A stretch of 64,000 nucleotides of DNA from contig NZ_QKMR01000012.1 of NCBI RefSeq assembly GCF_003208175.1, positions 82,150-146,149 on the forward strand. Direction: 5' to 3'. Source of the stretch: Ruminiclostridium sufflavum DSM 19573. Its GTDB lineage: Bacteria; Bacillota; Clostridia; Acetivibrionales; DSM-1351. The notes beneath the pieces are model-generated. The model was not told the origin of the DNA. It made no database searches and worked only from the letters and a program-made list of their open reading frames with translations. Each line of letters begins with the position of its first letter. Position 1 is the stretch's first letter. This document shows, piece by piece, positions 52,782 to 61,534 of this stretch. The position numbers and the translations under genes are program-made.

Positions 52782-53885
52782 ATGATTAACAGGAATAAGC
52801 TAAGAGGTCTTTTTTCGGGGGCTGCATTTGCAGTGACATTTTGTATTTTAATTTCGGGATTTAATGTTTTTGCGGAGCAAAAGGATATACCGGCATCATA
52901 TGACGGTATAAAAACATATGTTGACGGAGAATTAACGCAGCCAAGGGATTCGAAAGGAAAAATTGCAGAACCGTTTACAGCGGATGGATATGTGTATTTG
53001 CCGATTGAAACGGTTTGCAGGCTTTTGGGTGAGGAATTCAGCTGGGATGCCGCAAATAACAGCATTTATTTTGGCAAAAGGCCTGTGGTTAAAATACAGG
53101 AGGTAACAGTATCAAATGCTGACGAGCTTTATAATCAGCTTGGTTCAAATAAAAAGATTAAATTAAAGCCGGGAGTCTATAATCTGTCTAAAGTAAAGCA
53201 AAGCATCGGTGTCAAAAAAAATGTTTATTGGGAAGATGTATATGACGGCAAGGAGCTGGTGTTTAGCGATATTGAAAATTTAACGCTTGAGGGCTTGGGG
53301 GACAAGCCTGCTGAAATTGTTGTAGAACCCAGATATGCAGATGTTCTTAATTTCATCGGCTGCAGCAATATATCCATAAATAATATCAAGGCAGGGCACA
53401 CTATTGATAAGGGAGACTGTGACGGCGGAGTGCTGAAAATTGATTCTTCGACAGATATAAACATATCGGACAGCATTTTTTATGGATGCGGAACATTAGG
53501 AATAAATGCGGTTAATTCTGAAAACCTGAAATTCGTTAACTCTGTTATTGAGGAATGTAGTTATGGAATAATGCAGCTTGATTCATGTAAGAACTTTATG
53601 TTCACTGACAGCATATTCAGAAAATGTCAGGGTTTCAATATGATAGACATAATTTCTTCAACAGATATGGTATTTGATAAATGTGAATTCTCTGAGAATA
53701 CCGTATGTTATGATTATTCAGCATTCTTAAACTCGGATTTGTCCTATGGTGTGAAATTCTTAAACTGTAAGTTTAAAAATAATGTATTCAATAATTTTGG
53801 CAATAATTTGGCAGATATAGACTTTACCGGCTCCGCTTTTGAAGGAAACAGTTTGTTCATCGCAAAAAGAGCGGAATTACAGTAA
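52782..53885 (+). CDS. Exported stalk-domain protein with right-handed beta-helix
   Basis: 367 residues from the ATG at 52782 after GGGAGG. Signal peptide, then a short copper-amine-oxidase-N-like domain (VYLPIETVCRLLGEEFSWDA), then a parallel beta-helix from about 115 onward with repeated turns (SNISINNIKAG; STDINISDSIFYGCGTLGIN; CSYGIMQLDSCKNFMFTDSI). Beta-helix proteins of this kind include polysaccharide lyases and adhesins, but I see no catalytic triad. A leading DELYNQLGSNKKIKLKPGVY segment matches the N-cap of such folds. It follows the CotH gene by 170 bases and is presumably extracellular. Confidence 0.75.
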   Translation: MINRNKLRGLFSGAAFAVTFCILISGFNVFAEQKDIPASYDGIKTYVDGELTQPRDSKGKIAEPFTADGYVYLPIETVCRLLGEEFSWDAANNSIYFGKRPVVKIQEVTVSNADELYNQLGSNKKIKLKPGVYNLSKVKQSIGVKKNVYWEDVYDGKELVFSDIENLTLEGLGDKPAEIVVEPRYADVLNFIGCSNISINNIKAGHTIDKGDCDGGVLKIDSSTDINISDSIFYGCGTLGINAVNSENLKFVNSVIEECSYGIMQLDSCKNFMFTDSIFRKCQGFNMIDIISSTDMVFDKCEFSENTVCYDYSAFLNSDLSYGVKFLNCKFKNNVFNNFGNNLADIDFTGSAFEGNSLFIAKRAELQ

Positions 53886-54008
53886 CTATATTTTACGGAA
53901 GCAGTATAAAAAAATATTGGAAAAATAAAGATAATACAAAAAATATATACTTTTTTTGATATAATATCTAATATAAAGCAGAAATATGACAAAAGGAGTA
54001 TATTATTT

Positions 54009-55412
54009 ATGAATTATCAGGGGGATATTGTTACAGACATTAATATCGCATATATTGGAGGGGGTTCAAGAGGCTGGGCTTGGGTGTTCATGACTGAGCT
54101 GGCTCTTGAACCCGGGCTCTCCGGTACGGTAAGGCTTTATGATACGGATATGGAAGCAGCTAAAAGCAATGAGGCTATAGGAAATAACGTGTCAAGAAAA
54201 AAAGAGGCTATAAGCAAATGGAGGTATGAAACAGCCTTCACTATGAGAGAAGCACTTACCGGCGCAGATTTTGTTGTTATTTCTGTGCTTCCGGGTACCT
54301 TTGAGGAAATGGAAGTTGACGTGCATATGCCTGAAAGGTACGGAATTTATCAATCCGTAGGGGATACCACAGGACCGGGGGGCATAATACGTGCACTTCG
54401 TACTTTGCCGATGTTTGTGGAAATTGCCAATGCGATAAAAGCTTTTTGTCCAAAGGCATGGGTTATAAACTATACAAATCCCATGTCTCTTTGTGTGAAA
54501 ACGCTATATCATGTTTTCCCCAAGATAAAGGCCTTCGGCTGCTGTCATGAGGTATTTGGCACCCAGCAACTGCTGAAGGGCATATTTGAAAAGGAAACCG
54601 GGAATGAAGTCTGGAACCGGAATGAAATATTGGTAAATGTACTTGGAATTAATCATTTTACATGGTTTGATTATGCCTCCTATAAAGGCATAGACCTGAT
54701 ACCGGTATACAAAGAATATGTTGCGAAACATTTCGAAGAGGGCTTTGAAGAAGAGGCTGACTGGAAAAAGGATTTTTTCGCCTGCTCCCATAGAGTGAAG
54801 TTTGATTTGTTTAATAAATACGGTCTGATTGCAGCAGCAGGTGATAGACACTTGGCCGAGTTTATGCCGGGAGATACATATCTTTTGAATCCGGAAACCG
54901 TAGATTATTGGAGGTTTGCTCTTACACCCGTTTCATGGCGCAAGAAGGAGCTGCAAGAAAGATTGGAAAAAAGCAAACGCCTTGCTTGTGGCGAAGAAGC
55001 CTTGGATCTGACTCCCACAGGAGAAGAAGGGGTTTTGATGATTAAGGCTTTATGCGGGCTCAATCGTATGATAGGTAATGTAAATGTGCCCAATTCATAT
55101 CTTCAAATCAGAAACCTGCCTAAATCAGCAATTGTTGAAACAAATGCCATTTTTGAAGGAGACAGGATTCATCCTATTGCTGCCGGCAAAATTCCTGAAG
55201 GAATTCTCAATTTCATCAGACCGCAGGCTGATAACCATGAACGTATTCTGAAAGCTGCTTTAGAACGGAATATAAATCTGGTGTATGAAGCCTTTAAGAA
55301 TGATACATTAATAAACGGAAGGCTCAACAATAAAGAGATTAAGAGCTTGGTTAATGATATGCTTAAAGGAACAAGCCTGTACTTGCCCCATGAGTGGCAA
55401 AATTCAATATAG
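54009..55412 (+). CDS. Glycoside hydrolase family 4
   Basis: 467 residues. The NAD loop AYIGGGSRGWAWVF is at 14-27. NYTNPMSLCV, FGCCHEVFGTQQLL, VLGINHFTWFDYASYKG and AAAGDRHLAEFMPG are the metal- and substrate-contacting motifs of GH4. The second Cys in CCHEVFG is the Mn2+ ligand. These NAD- and Mn-dependent enzymes cleave alpha- or beta-glucosides, galactosides, galacturonides or their 6-phosphates by an oxidation mechanism. The start follows AAAAGGAG. There is no PTS gene here, so unphosphorylated substrates (alpha-galactosidase or galacturonidase) are possible. Confidence 0.9.
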   Translation: MNYQGDIVTDINIAYIGGGSRGWAWVFMTELALEPGLSGTVRLYDTDMEAAKSNEAIGNNVSRKKEAISKWRYETAFTMREALTGADFVVISVLPGTFEEMEVDVHMPERYGIYQSVGDTTGPGGIIRALRTLPMFVEIANAIKAFCPKAWVINYTNPMSLCVKTLYHVFPKIKAFGCCHEVFGTQQLLKGIFEKETGNEVWNRNEILVNVLGINHFTWFDYASYKGIDLIPVYKEYVAKHFEEGFEEEADWKKDFFACSHRVKFDLFNKYGLIAAAGDRHLAEFMPGDTYLLNPETVDYWRFALTPVSWRKKELQERLEKSKRLACGEEALDLTPTGEEGVLMIKALCGLNRMIGNVNVPNSYLQIRNLPKSAIVETNAIFEGDRIHPIAAGKIPEGILNFIRPQADNHERILKAALERNINLVYEAFKNDTLINGRLNNKEIKSLVNDMLKGTSLYLPHEWQNSI

Positions 55413-55503
55413 ATATACTAAAATCAATTGTGCTTTTCTGTTGGCATTATTTTAAATAAGCTGTATAATAATATTTTTAAAATCAAAATTAAGGAGACTG
55501 GAC

Positions 55504-55896
55504 ATGAAGCTTTTCGAATACAGCTGTTCAACAAATAAGGAAGGCATGTACGATATAACCGGACAAGCGGCTGAAGCGGTTTCCAAAAGCGGTATAACCG
55601 ATGGAATCTGCATGGTTTATTGCCCTCACACTACAGCAGGCATAACAGTTAATGAAAATGCAGACCCTGATGTTGTACATGATCTGTTATTCGGGCTGAA
55701 GGCGGCTTTCCCGGACAGAAAGGAATTTCTGCATTGCGAGGGTAATTCAGCGGCGCACTTAAAGGCCTCCTGCATAGGCAGCTCGGCTTCTGTCATTGTT
55801 AAGGACGGGAGACTTCTTCTGGGCACATGGCAGGGAATTTACTTCTGTGAATTTGACGGACCGAGAAAAAGAAAATTTTTCGTGAAGGTAATATAG
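55504..55896 (+). CDS. YjbQ / UPF0047 family protein
   Basis: 130 residues. VYCPHTTAGITVNENADPDV and LLLGTWQGIYFCEFDGPRKR are the two family blocks, whose His and Asp residues bind a metal. The E. coli member YjbQ has weak thiamine-phosphate synthase activity, but the true role is uncertain. The ATG follows AAGGAGACTGG. It ends in front of a long bidirectional terminator. Confidence 0.92.
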   Translation: MKLFEYSCSTNKEGMYDITGQAAEAVSKSGITDGICMVYCPHTTAGITVNENADPDVVHDLLFGLKAAFPDRKEFLHCEGNSAAHLKASCIGSSASVIVKDGRLLLGTWQGIYFCEFDGPRKRKFFVKVI

Positions 55897-55933
55897 TAAA
55901 GAGGCTTGCCCGTAAGCATATCGCCGAATACTC

Positions 55934-55986
55934 ATAAAGCTGCAAAGCCAGTTTTCAGTCTATAGTAACTGGCTTTGCAGCTTTAT
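55934..55986. terminator. 20-bp-stem terminator between convergent genes
   Basis: ATAAAGCTGCAAAGCCAGTT (55934-55953) pairs perfectly with its complement at 55967-55986. The 13-base loop and inner part (TTCAGTCTATAGTAACTGGC) resemble the right end of the dispersed repeat with compensating changes, so it may descend from one. It separates YjbQ from the minus-strand transporter ending at 56030. Confidence 0.82.
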
Positions 55987-56029
55987 ACGGCTTATAATTT
56001 TCAGCTGACGTTAGCTATATTTGTACCTT

Positions 56030-57907
56030 TTAGCTGTGGGGGCCGGAGCTTCTTAATACATAGTTATCATCCTTTAGCTGCAGCGGCATCATAGCAACAA
56101 CTATATGCTTGTGCTTTAGAAGGTCTCTTTTAATAAAATAAGAGGTGTTGTTATGCATTATATTCTGCCACCAGGATTTTACAATAAACTGAGGCAGAAC
56201 AACAGTAATCATATCTCCCTTTTTATAATCATACTCGGCAGATTCTATAAATTTCAGAAGAGGAGAAACCACTTTTCTGAAGGGTGAGTATTTTACTATC
56301 AGAGGTATATCCGTATCCAGCATCGCATATTTTTCCGTTAGCTTATTTGCATGCTCCTTGTCTATTGAAATGTTAAAAGCAACAACATTATCGGAAATGG
56401 TTTTTGCAAATCTTAAAGCTCTTAGGCTCGACTGATTTATACTTTCAATAGGAACAATAACATGGTTCCTGTAACGGTTATCCAGTATATTGTAGTCCTT
56501 CAGGTCAGCTGCTTTGATTTCCAGCTGCTTTGCAAGTGCCACATAATGTTTTTTAATTCTTAGAAACATTAAAACCAGAATAGGAGTGACTATTATAATT
56601 ATCCATGCACCGGCTGCAAATTTTTCAAAAGCAATAATCAAAACAGCCACTGCCGTGGTTAAGGCACCAAAGCCATTAATAAATGCCTTTAGCCTCCACC
56701 ACTTTCCTTTAATAGTTTTCCATCTTATAAACATACCAAACTGTGACAGGGTGAAGGACAAAAATGCTCCTATTGCATACAGGGGCAGCAGTAAGGTTAC
56801 ATCTCCATTAAATACTATAATCAAAATCCCGGCGATAGCAGACAGAATAATTATACCGGTTGAATAGCTTAATCTGTCGCCTCTCATACTGAACTGTCTT
56901 GGAACATAGCCGTCCCTGCCCATAATGGACATTAGCAGCGGAAAACCTGAATAGGCGGTATTGGCAGCCATTACCAGAATAAGAATGGATGTGGCGGTAT
57001 AGAAATAGAACATAAAATTATTACCAAATACATAAAATGCAATTTGGTTCAGGACTGTTTTTCCTTCAACGGGAATGATGTGATATATATTAGCAAGTAC
57101 GGATATTCCTCCGAAAATAAGAAGAACCAAAAGTGAGAGAATCCACAGGGTTTTATTTGCATGCTTGGCAGCAGGTTCCTTAAAATTAGGTACGGCATTG
57201 CTGACAGCCTCAACGCCGGTCAATGCCGTACATCCGCTTGAAAATGCCTTCAAAATAAGAAAGACTGAAACAGCTCCGGTTTCTTTCAGCTGCTGCATTG
57301 GCTCTGCCGGATGTACCATACCGGCTTTAAATTTTATTATTCCCCAAATTATCATAATCAGGGAACCGAAAATAAAGACATAAACCGGTATGCTGAAAAT
57401 TCTGGAGGATTCCCTGATACCCCTTAGATTACCCAGCATGAGAAAAAGAAGAGCTGCTATGCATATTATGATATGATATTTTGTCAGTGACGGAAAAGCA
57501 GAAGTCAACTGGCTTATTCCGGAAGAAATACTTACAGCTACAGTAAGTATATAATCAATTGATAAGGCTGTACCTGCCGTAACTCCCGCAGTATGTCCCA
57601 GATTATCAGAAGCGACGATATAAGCCCCTCCGCCGTTTGTATATTCTGAAATAGTCTGGCTGTAAGAAACTGTAAGTATTATCAGCAATGCTATTATAGC
57701 CAGCGAAATATAGGTCAGATACATAAAAGACAAAGCTCCTATAACCGGCACTAAGGTTATTAATATTTCTTCACCTGCATAGCCTACTGAAGATATTGAG
57801 TCGCTTGCCAAGACAGGAAGCCCCCACATCACCTTGTATTTCTCCCCTTGGATGGCCTCGTTTTTTAGAGGCTTCCCTATTAAAAATTCCTTAATCCACT
57901 GAATCAT
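56030..57907 (-). CDS. KimA-like high-affinity potassium importer (APC superfamily)
   Basis: 625 residues with about twelve membrane helices and a cytosolic C-terminal domain (from about residue 440) holding KHYVALAKQLEIKAADLKDY and a UspA-like stretch (NHVIVPIESINQSSLRALRF). The opening FLIGKPLKNEAIQGEK and SSDSISSVGYAGEEILI, together with YTNGGGAYIVASDNLG, VDYILTVAVSISSG and KAFSSGCTALTGVEAVSNAVPNF, are close to Bacillus KimA (YdaO), a c-di-AMP-inhibited potassium/proton symporter. AAGGGG precedes the ATG on the minus strand. There is no ydaO-type riboswitch ahead of it. Confidence 0.85.
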   Translation of the reverse strand: MIQWIKEFLIGKPLKNEAIQGEKYKVMWGLPVLASDSISSVGYAGEEILITLVPVIGALSFMYLTYISLAIIALLIILTVSYSQTISEYTNGGGAYIVASDNLGHTAGVTAGTALSIDYILTVAVSISSGISQLTSAFPSLTKYHIIICIAALLFLMLGNLRGIRESSRIFSIPVYVFIFGSLIMIIWGIIKFKAGMVHPAEPMQQLKETGAVSVFLILKAFSSGCTALTGVEAVSNAVPNFKEPAAKHANKTLWILSLLVLLIFGGISVLANIYHIIPVEGKTVLNQIAFYVFGNNFMFYFYTATSILILVMAANTAYSGFPLLMSIMGRDGYVPRQFSMRGDRLSYSTGIIILSAIAGILIIVFNGDVTLLLPLYAIGAFLSFTLSQFGMFIRWKTIKGKWWRLKAFINGFGALTTAVAVLIIAFEKFAAGAWIIIIVTPILVLMFLRIKKHYVALAKQLEIKAADLKDYNILDNRYRNHVIVPIESINQSSLRALRFAKTISDNVVAFNISIDKEHANKLTEKYAMLDTDIPLIVKYSPFRKVVSPLLKFIESAEYDYKKGDMITVVLPQFIVKSWWQNIMHNNTSYFIKRDLLKHKHIVVAMMPLQLKDDNYVLRSSGPHS

Positions 57908-58276
57908 TTTTTTTCCCCTTGTTAGTCATGATTATTATTGAATTAATTTTTCAAAAACTTCAACAAATTTATCAAAAATATGTTACAGACATATCATTAT
58001 AATACTCAAAATAAATAAAGTATAGTCATATTTGTCTTATATACATTTATTAGATTATAATTCCATTTATCCCTATTATTAAAGGCGGAGAAATTTTAAT
58101 TTGGAATTTTAACTATATCGTTTTAAGCCAAAAAATGAAGTTATCACTTGAACTCATATTCGCATATCATTTTTTAAGGCTAATAAGGTAGTTTTAGTTA
58201 TTGAAAATAAATACCTCAGAACATATACTGTATATAAATCAGCTTGTTGTGCGGTTAATTTTGCACAGCTGCTGCA

Positions 58277-58340
58277 GAGGTTAGCCTCAAAACCCAAATT
58301 TTGCTGATATTATCGGGTTTTCAGCCGGTATAATTGGCTA
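58277..58340. repeat. Dispersed palindromic repeat, partial (copy J)
   Basis: GAGGTTAGCCTCAAAACCCA then AATTTTGC, TTATCGGGTTTTCAGCCGGT and TAATTGGCTA. Only the right half of the family consensus is recognised. It lies in a 470-base spacer (57908-58378) that otherwise holds only AT-rich sequence and the divergent upstream region of the KimA-like gene. Confidence 0.6.
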
Positions 58341-58378
58341 TGGCTGTATATGAATATATTGGGATCAGGGGATTATAA

Positions 58379-60229
58379 ATGATAAAAACATTAAAGAGCA
58401 AGATATCATTACTGTATGTGGGGCTTGTTGTACTTATTGCAATTGTGGGGACAACTGCTTCAATAAATCTTTTTAATTTGAGCAAATCAATTGACAGCCT
58501 GATGATAGCAAACTACAAAAGTATAAACTCGGCTACAAAAATGATGGAGTCCATTGAGCGTCAGGACAGCGCAGTCCTTATTTATATAAACGTAGACACG
58601 CAAAAAGGGAAAAACCTATTTGCAATAAATAATGAGGAATTTCTGAGATGGTATAATATCAATGCCAACAATGTCAGTGAAAGCGGAGAAAATGAGATTA
58701 TCGATGCCATAAAGGATTTATATACAAGCTATGTAAGCCTGTTTCTTGATTTGCAGGAAATACGTAGTCAACAGGGTGTGAATAAGGCTAATGAATTTTA
58801 TGACAAAAAGATGATGCATGATTTTATAAAAATAAAAAATGAACTCAAGCAGCTGAGTGTGCTGAATGAAAGGTTTATGTTCAGCAGCAAGACCTTGGCT
58901 ACCGAGAATGCGGAAAATTCAATGTATTTGGTGCTTGGTATTTCTATTTTTGCTATTATAGGCGGTTTTGCGGTATCCAGGTTTTTCACCAACCGGTTTC
59001 TGATGCCTATTACCCTGCTGACTCAGAATATGAGGTCAATCAAGGCCGGAGAACTAAACCAGCAGGCAGTCATAAATACGAAGGACGAGATCGGGGAGCT
59101 GTCGGTAGAGTTTAATAATATGACAAAACGTCTGCTGCAATATGAGCAGAGTACCTCTGGAAAGCTGCTTCTGGAGAAGAACAGATCAATGGCAATAGTA
59201 AAAAGTATTTCAAATCCGCTTGTGGTACTTGATACAGAATACAGAATAATTCTATTAAATAATGAATTTGAAAAATTTTTTAATGTCAGTGAAGAAGCGT
59301 TGACAAACAGACATTTTCTTGAGGGTATAAAAAACGGTGAAATTTTTGACTTTATTTCAAATGCATATAAATCAGAGGACGAAACACAGCAAAAGATATT
59401 TTTTATACGGTCAGGCAACGAGGATTATTATTTCAACATAATTGTAACAACAGTTAAAGGCAACAATGCCAACCTCTCAGGAATAATAGTAATTTTCCAG
59501 AATGTTACGCAGCTGAAAGAGCTTGAAAAAATACGTACGGATTTTGTCGCTACCATATCCCATGAATTTAAAACGCCTCTGACTTCAATAATGATGGGAA
59601 CGGATGTTTTGATGGAAGAAAGAATGGGGCGGTTAAACGAGGATCAGAGACAGTTCATAGAAGCTATCCGTGAGGACAGCAACAGGCTTACAAAGCTTGT
59701 CAATGATTTATTGGAGCTGATGAAAATTGAGTCTGCAAAGGCTGTTTTTAAATTCAAAAAATATCCCATAAAGGATATAATACAGTGCTCGGTAAAGCCG
59801 TTTATTCAGCTCGTGATACAGCAGGGAAAGACCCTGTATTATGATAATAAGGAAGAAAACTCCTATGTGCTGGCTGATTTCGAGAAAATAACATGGGCGT
59901 TAAACAACTTGATATCAAATGCAATAAAATATACAGATTCAGGTGATGAAATAACCATAACTGCCAAAGAAGAAAAGAATATAGTCTATGTTACTGTTAA
60001 GGATACAGGAATGGGAATTCCTCAGGAATACCACGAAAAAATATTTGAAAAATTTGTACAGGTAAGGGACGGTGACATGGAATTCCGGGGTACAGGCTTG
60101 GGACTGGCGGTTGTAAGGGAAATAATTGAAGCACACAATGGAAGAATATGGTGCGAAAGCGAGCCCGATATCGGGAGCAGCTTTACCTTTACCCTATATA
60201 CGGCAGAAAAGGAGCAGGATTTAGAATGA
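58379..60229 (+). CDS. Sensor histidine kinase (HAMP-PAS-HisKA type)
   Basis: 616 residues. A first helix (SLLYVGLVVLIAIVGTTASI), an extracytoplasmic helical sensor at 30-175, a second helix (YLVLGISIFAIIGGF), HAMP (RFLMPITLLTQNMRSIKAGE), a PAS domain (NPLVVLDTEYRIILLNNEFE), and the kinase core. The phosphorylated His is in ATISHEFKTPLTS (about 393), with N-box LNNLISNAIKYTD, G1 KDTGMGIP and G2 RGTGLGLAVVREI. The architecture is like PhoR/KinB-type kinases. The next gene overlaps by ATGA and encodes the response regulator. The input is unknown. Confidence 0.92.
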   Translation: MIKTLKSKISLLYVGLVVLIAIVGTTASINLFNLSKSIDSLMIANYKSINSATKMMESIERQDSAVLIYINVDTQKGKNLFAINNEEFLRWYNINANNVSESGENEIIDAIKDLYTSYVSLFLDLQEIRSQQGVNKANEFYDKKMMHDFIKIKNELKQLSVLNERFMFSSKTLATENAENSMYLVLGISIFAIIGGFAVSRFFTNRFLMPITLLTQNMRSIKAGELNQQAVINTKDEIGELSVEFNNMTKRLLQYEQSTSGKLLLEKNRSMAIVKSISNPLVVLDTEYRIILLNNEFEKFFNVSEEALTNRHFLEGIKNGEIFDFISNAYKSEDETQQKIFFIRSGNEDYYFNIIVTTVKGNNANLSGIIVIFQNVTQLKELEKIRTDFVATISHEFKTPLTSIMMGTDVLMEERMGRLNEDQRQFIEAIREDSNRLTKLVNDLLELMKIESAKAVFKFKKYPIKDIIQCSVKPFIQLVIQQGKTLYYDNKEENSYVLADFEKITWALNNLISNAIKYTDSGDEITITAKEEKNIVYVTVKDTGMGIPQEYHEKIFEKFVQVRDGDMEFRGTGLGLAVVREIIEAHNGRIWCESEPDIGSSFTFTLYTAEKEQDLE

Positions 60230-60810
60230 AAGTACTGGTTGTGGATGACACAAAAAATATAAGGATGATTTTAACCAAATGTCTTGAGCTTGAAGGCTAT
60301 GAGGTGATGACTGCCGGCGACGGCAAGCAGGCCTTGGAAATGCTTATGACCAATAGCTTTGACTTGGTATTTTTGGACATAAAGCTTCCCGAAATACGGG
60401 GAACAGAGGTTTTAAAAAGAATCAGGGGAATGGGGATAAAAACACCTGTAATAATAATCACTGCATACGCGACAGTAAAAAATGCGGTTGACTGCACAAA
60501 TCTGGGAGCTGTTGCATATATACAGAAGCCCTTTTCAGCCGATAAAATAAGGACAGTATTAAAAGAGGTATACAATAATTCTTTCTATGCGGAAAGAGAA
60601 AAAGCAAGCCTTGAAGAAGTATATGCGCTTGCAAAGCTGTCACTTGAGAAGGGTGAGTTTGAAAAAGCTTTGGAGCTGGCTAAAATGGCTCTCTCAACAG
60701 AATTGAATAATCCGGAATTATACCTTATAATAAGTAAGGCATATGAAGGGCTCAAAAACAGTGAAAATGCAGAAAGGTTTTTAAAGTTTTATAAGCTGTT
60801 TAAAATATAA
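60226..60810 (+). CDS. Response regulator with TPR-like output
   Basis: 194 residues from the ATG at 60226, which overlaps the kinase stop; AAAAGGAGCAGG lies before it. The receiver has DD (7-8), the phosphorylated Asp51 (VFLDIKLPE), Thr in IIITAYATV and Lys in YIQKPFS. Instead of a DNA-binding domain, residues 130-194 form two helical repeats (LEEVYALAKLSLEKGEFEKA; ALSTELNNPELYLIISKAYE), a TPR-like unit suited to protein contact. It should act through a partner protein rather than on DNA. Confidence 0.88.
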   Translation: MKVLVVDDTKNIRMILTKCLELEGYEVMTAGDGKQALEMLMTNSFDLVFLDIKLPEIRGTEVLKRIRGMGIKTPVIIITAYATVKNAVDCTNLGAVAYIQKPFSADKIRTVLKEVYNNSFYAEREKASLEEVYALAKLSLEKGEFEKALELAKMALSTELNNPELYLIISKAYEGLKNSENAERFLKFYKLFKI

Positions 60811-60846
60811 TACGAAATAAAATTACCGGATTGAGAGGTGCGGAGA

Positions 60847-61029
60847 ATGACAGGGAAAACAAATTGCGACTGCTGTGTATATTATGTTTATGATGAGGAA
60901 TATTGCTGCTATGAATGTGAGGTAAATTTAGACGAGGATGAGATGGTCAAATTTATGAAGAATTCCTTTGACGATTGCCCGTATTTCCGGTTTTATGATG
61001 AATATAAAACCGTAAGAAAGCAAATATAA
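60847..61029 (+). CDS. Cys-rich small protein (DUF6472-like)
   Basis: 60 residues from the ATG at 60847, seven bases after the GAGAGGTG site. CDCCVYYVYDEEYCCYECEV packs six cysteines in 20 residues, with a seventh in DDCPYF. The spacing suggests one or two metal centres or a redox role. It follows the response regulator gene by 36 bases and may be cotranscribed. The family is known in clostridia without assigned function. Confidence 0.7.
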   Translation: MTGKTNCDCCVYYVYDEEYCCYECEVNLDEDEMVKFMKNSFDDCPYFRFYDEYKTVRKQI

Positions 61030-61072
61030 TAAAACAAGCGAAAACACTGAAAGCTGGCAGCTCTTCCGGATT

Positions 61073-61414
61073 CTACTTATCGGAACCATATTTAAGCTTC
61101 AGATATTCAACATAGTCTTCTATTTGTCTTACAGCTTCCTCCGGCAAATCTGAAACGTCAAGGCTATTATGCTCGCTTTCCGGAGGATTCCCTTCTGTAT
61201 TGAACTTTTCTGTTCTTCCCAGCAGATAATCAACGGATACATTAAAATAGTCGGCAACCTTTTCCTTAATTTCATCGCTGGGGGTACGGTTGCCAGCTTC
61301 ATACTGAGATAAGGTGGTATTACTGATATTTAGAATTTTAGAAAACTCCAGCTGGTTTAAATGCTTTTTCTCTCTGAGCTTTTTAATTCTTTTCCCTAAA
61401 ATGTTCGTGTCCAT
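61073..61414 (-). CDS. XRE-family transcriptional regulator, copy 1
   Basis: 113 residues. The N-terminal HTH (GKRIKKLREKKHLNQLEFSK, then ILNISNTTLSQYEAGNRTPS) is a Cro/C1-type domain. After VDYLLGRTE the linker is variable and the C-terminal helix LPEEAVRQIEDYVEYLKLKYG is similar to its paralogue. It is nearly identical through residue 68 to the protein at 61768, so the two genes are a recent duplication. On the minus strand a TATAAT and the dyad TTCACATAATGTGAA directly ahead of the ATG imply autorepression. Confidence 0.93.
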   Translation of the reverse strand: MDTNILGKRIKKLREKKHLNQLEFSKILNISNTTLSQYEAGNRTPSDEIKEKVADYFNVSVDYLLGRTEKFNTEGNPPESEHNSLDVSDLPEEAVRQIEDYVEYLKLKYGSDK

Positions 61415-61423
61415 AGAATTCCT

Positions 61424-61470
61424 TTCACATTATGTGAATCAATTATACCATCATCATAAAATAACAAGAA
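61424..61470 (-). promoter_or_regulatory. Promoter and operator of XRE copy 1
   Basis: On the minus strand TTCTTG (61465-61470), 17 bases, TATAAT (61442-61447), then the dyad TTCACATAATGTGAA (61424-61438) over the expected start. A half-site TTCACAAAATG lies upstream at 61477-61487. This is the classic layout for a self-repressing phage-type regulator. Confidence 0.8.
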
Positions 61471-61499
61471 TAATCTTTCACAAAATGACAAAAAACATA

Positions 61500-61528
61500 T
61501 TGACTTTTACGGCAGGTAAAAGTATAAT
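61500..61528 (+). promoter_or_regulatory. Divergent plus-strand promoter beside XRE copy 1
   Basis: TTGACT (61500-61505), 17 bases, TATAAT (61523-61528). The spacer contains the dyad CTTTTAC GGCAG GTAAAAG, a likely second operator. The promoter faces away from the XRE gene. Confidence 0.75.
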
Positions 61529-61534
61529 GAAATT

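Noticed and set aside
57908..58200. Possible ydaO-type c-di-AMP riboswitch ahead of the KimA-like gene
   Set aside because: The region is AT-rich and lacks the conserved GC-rich strands of that class on the minus strand.
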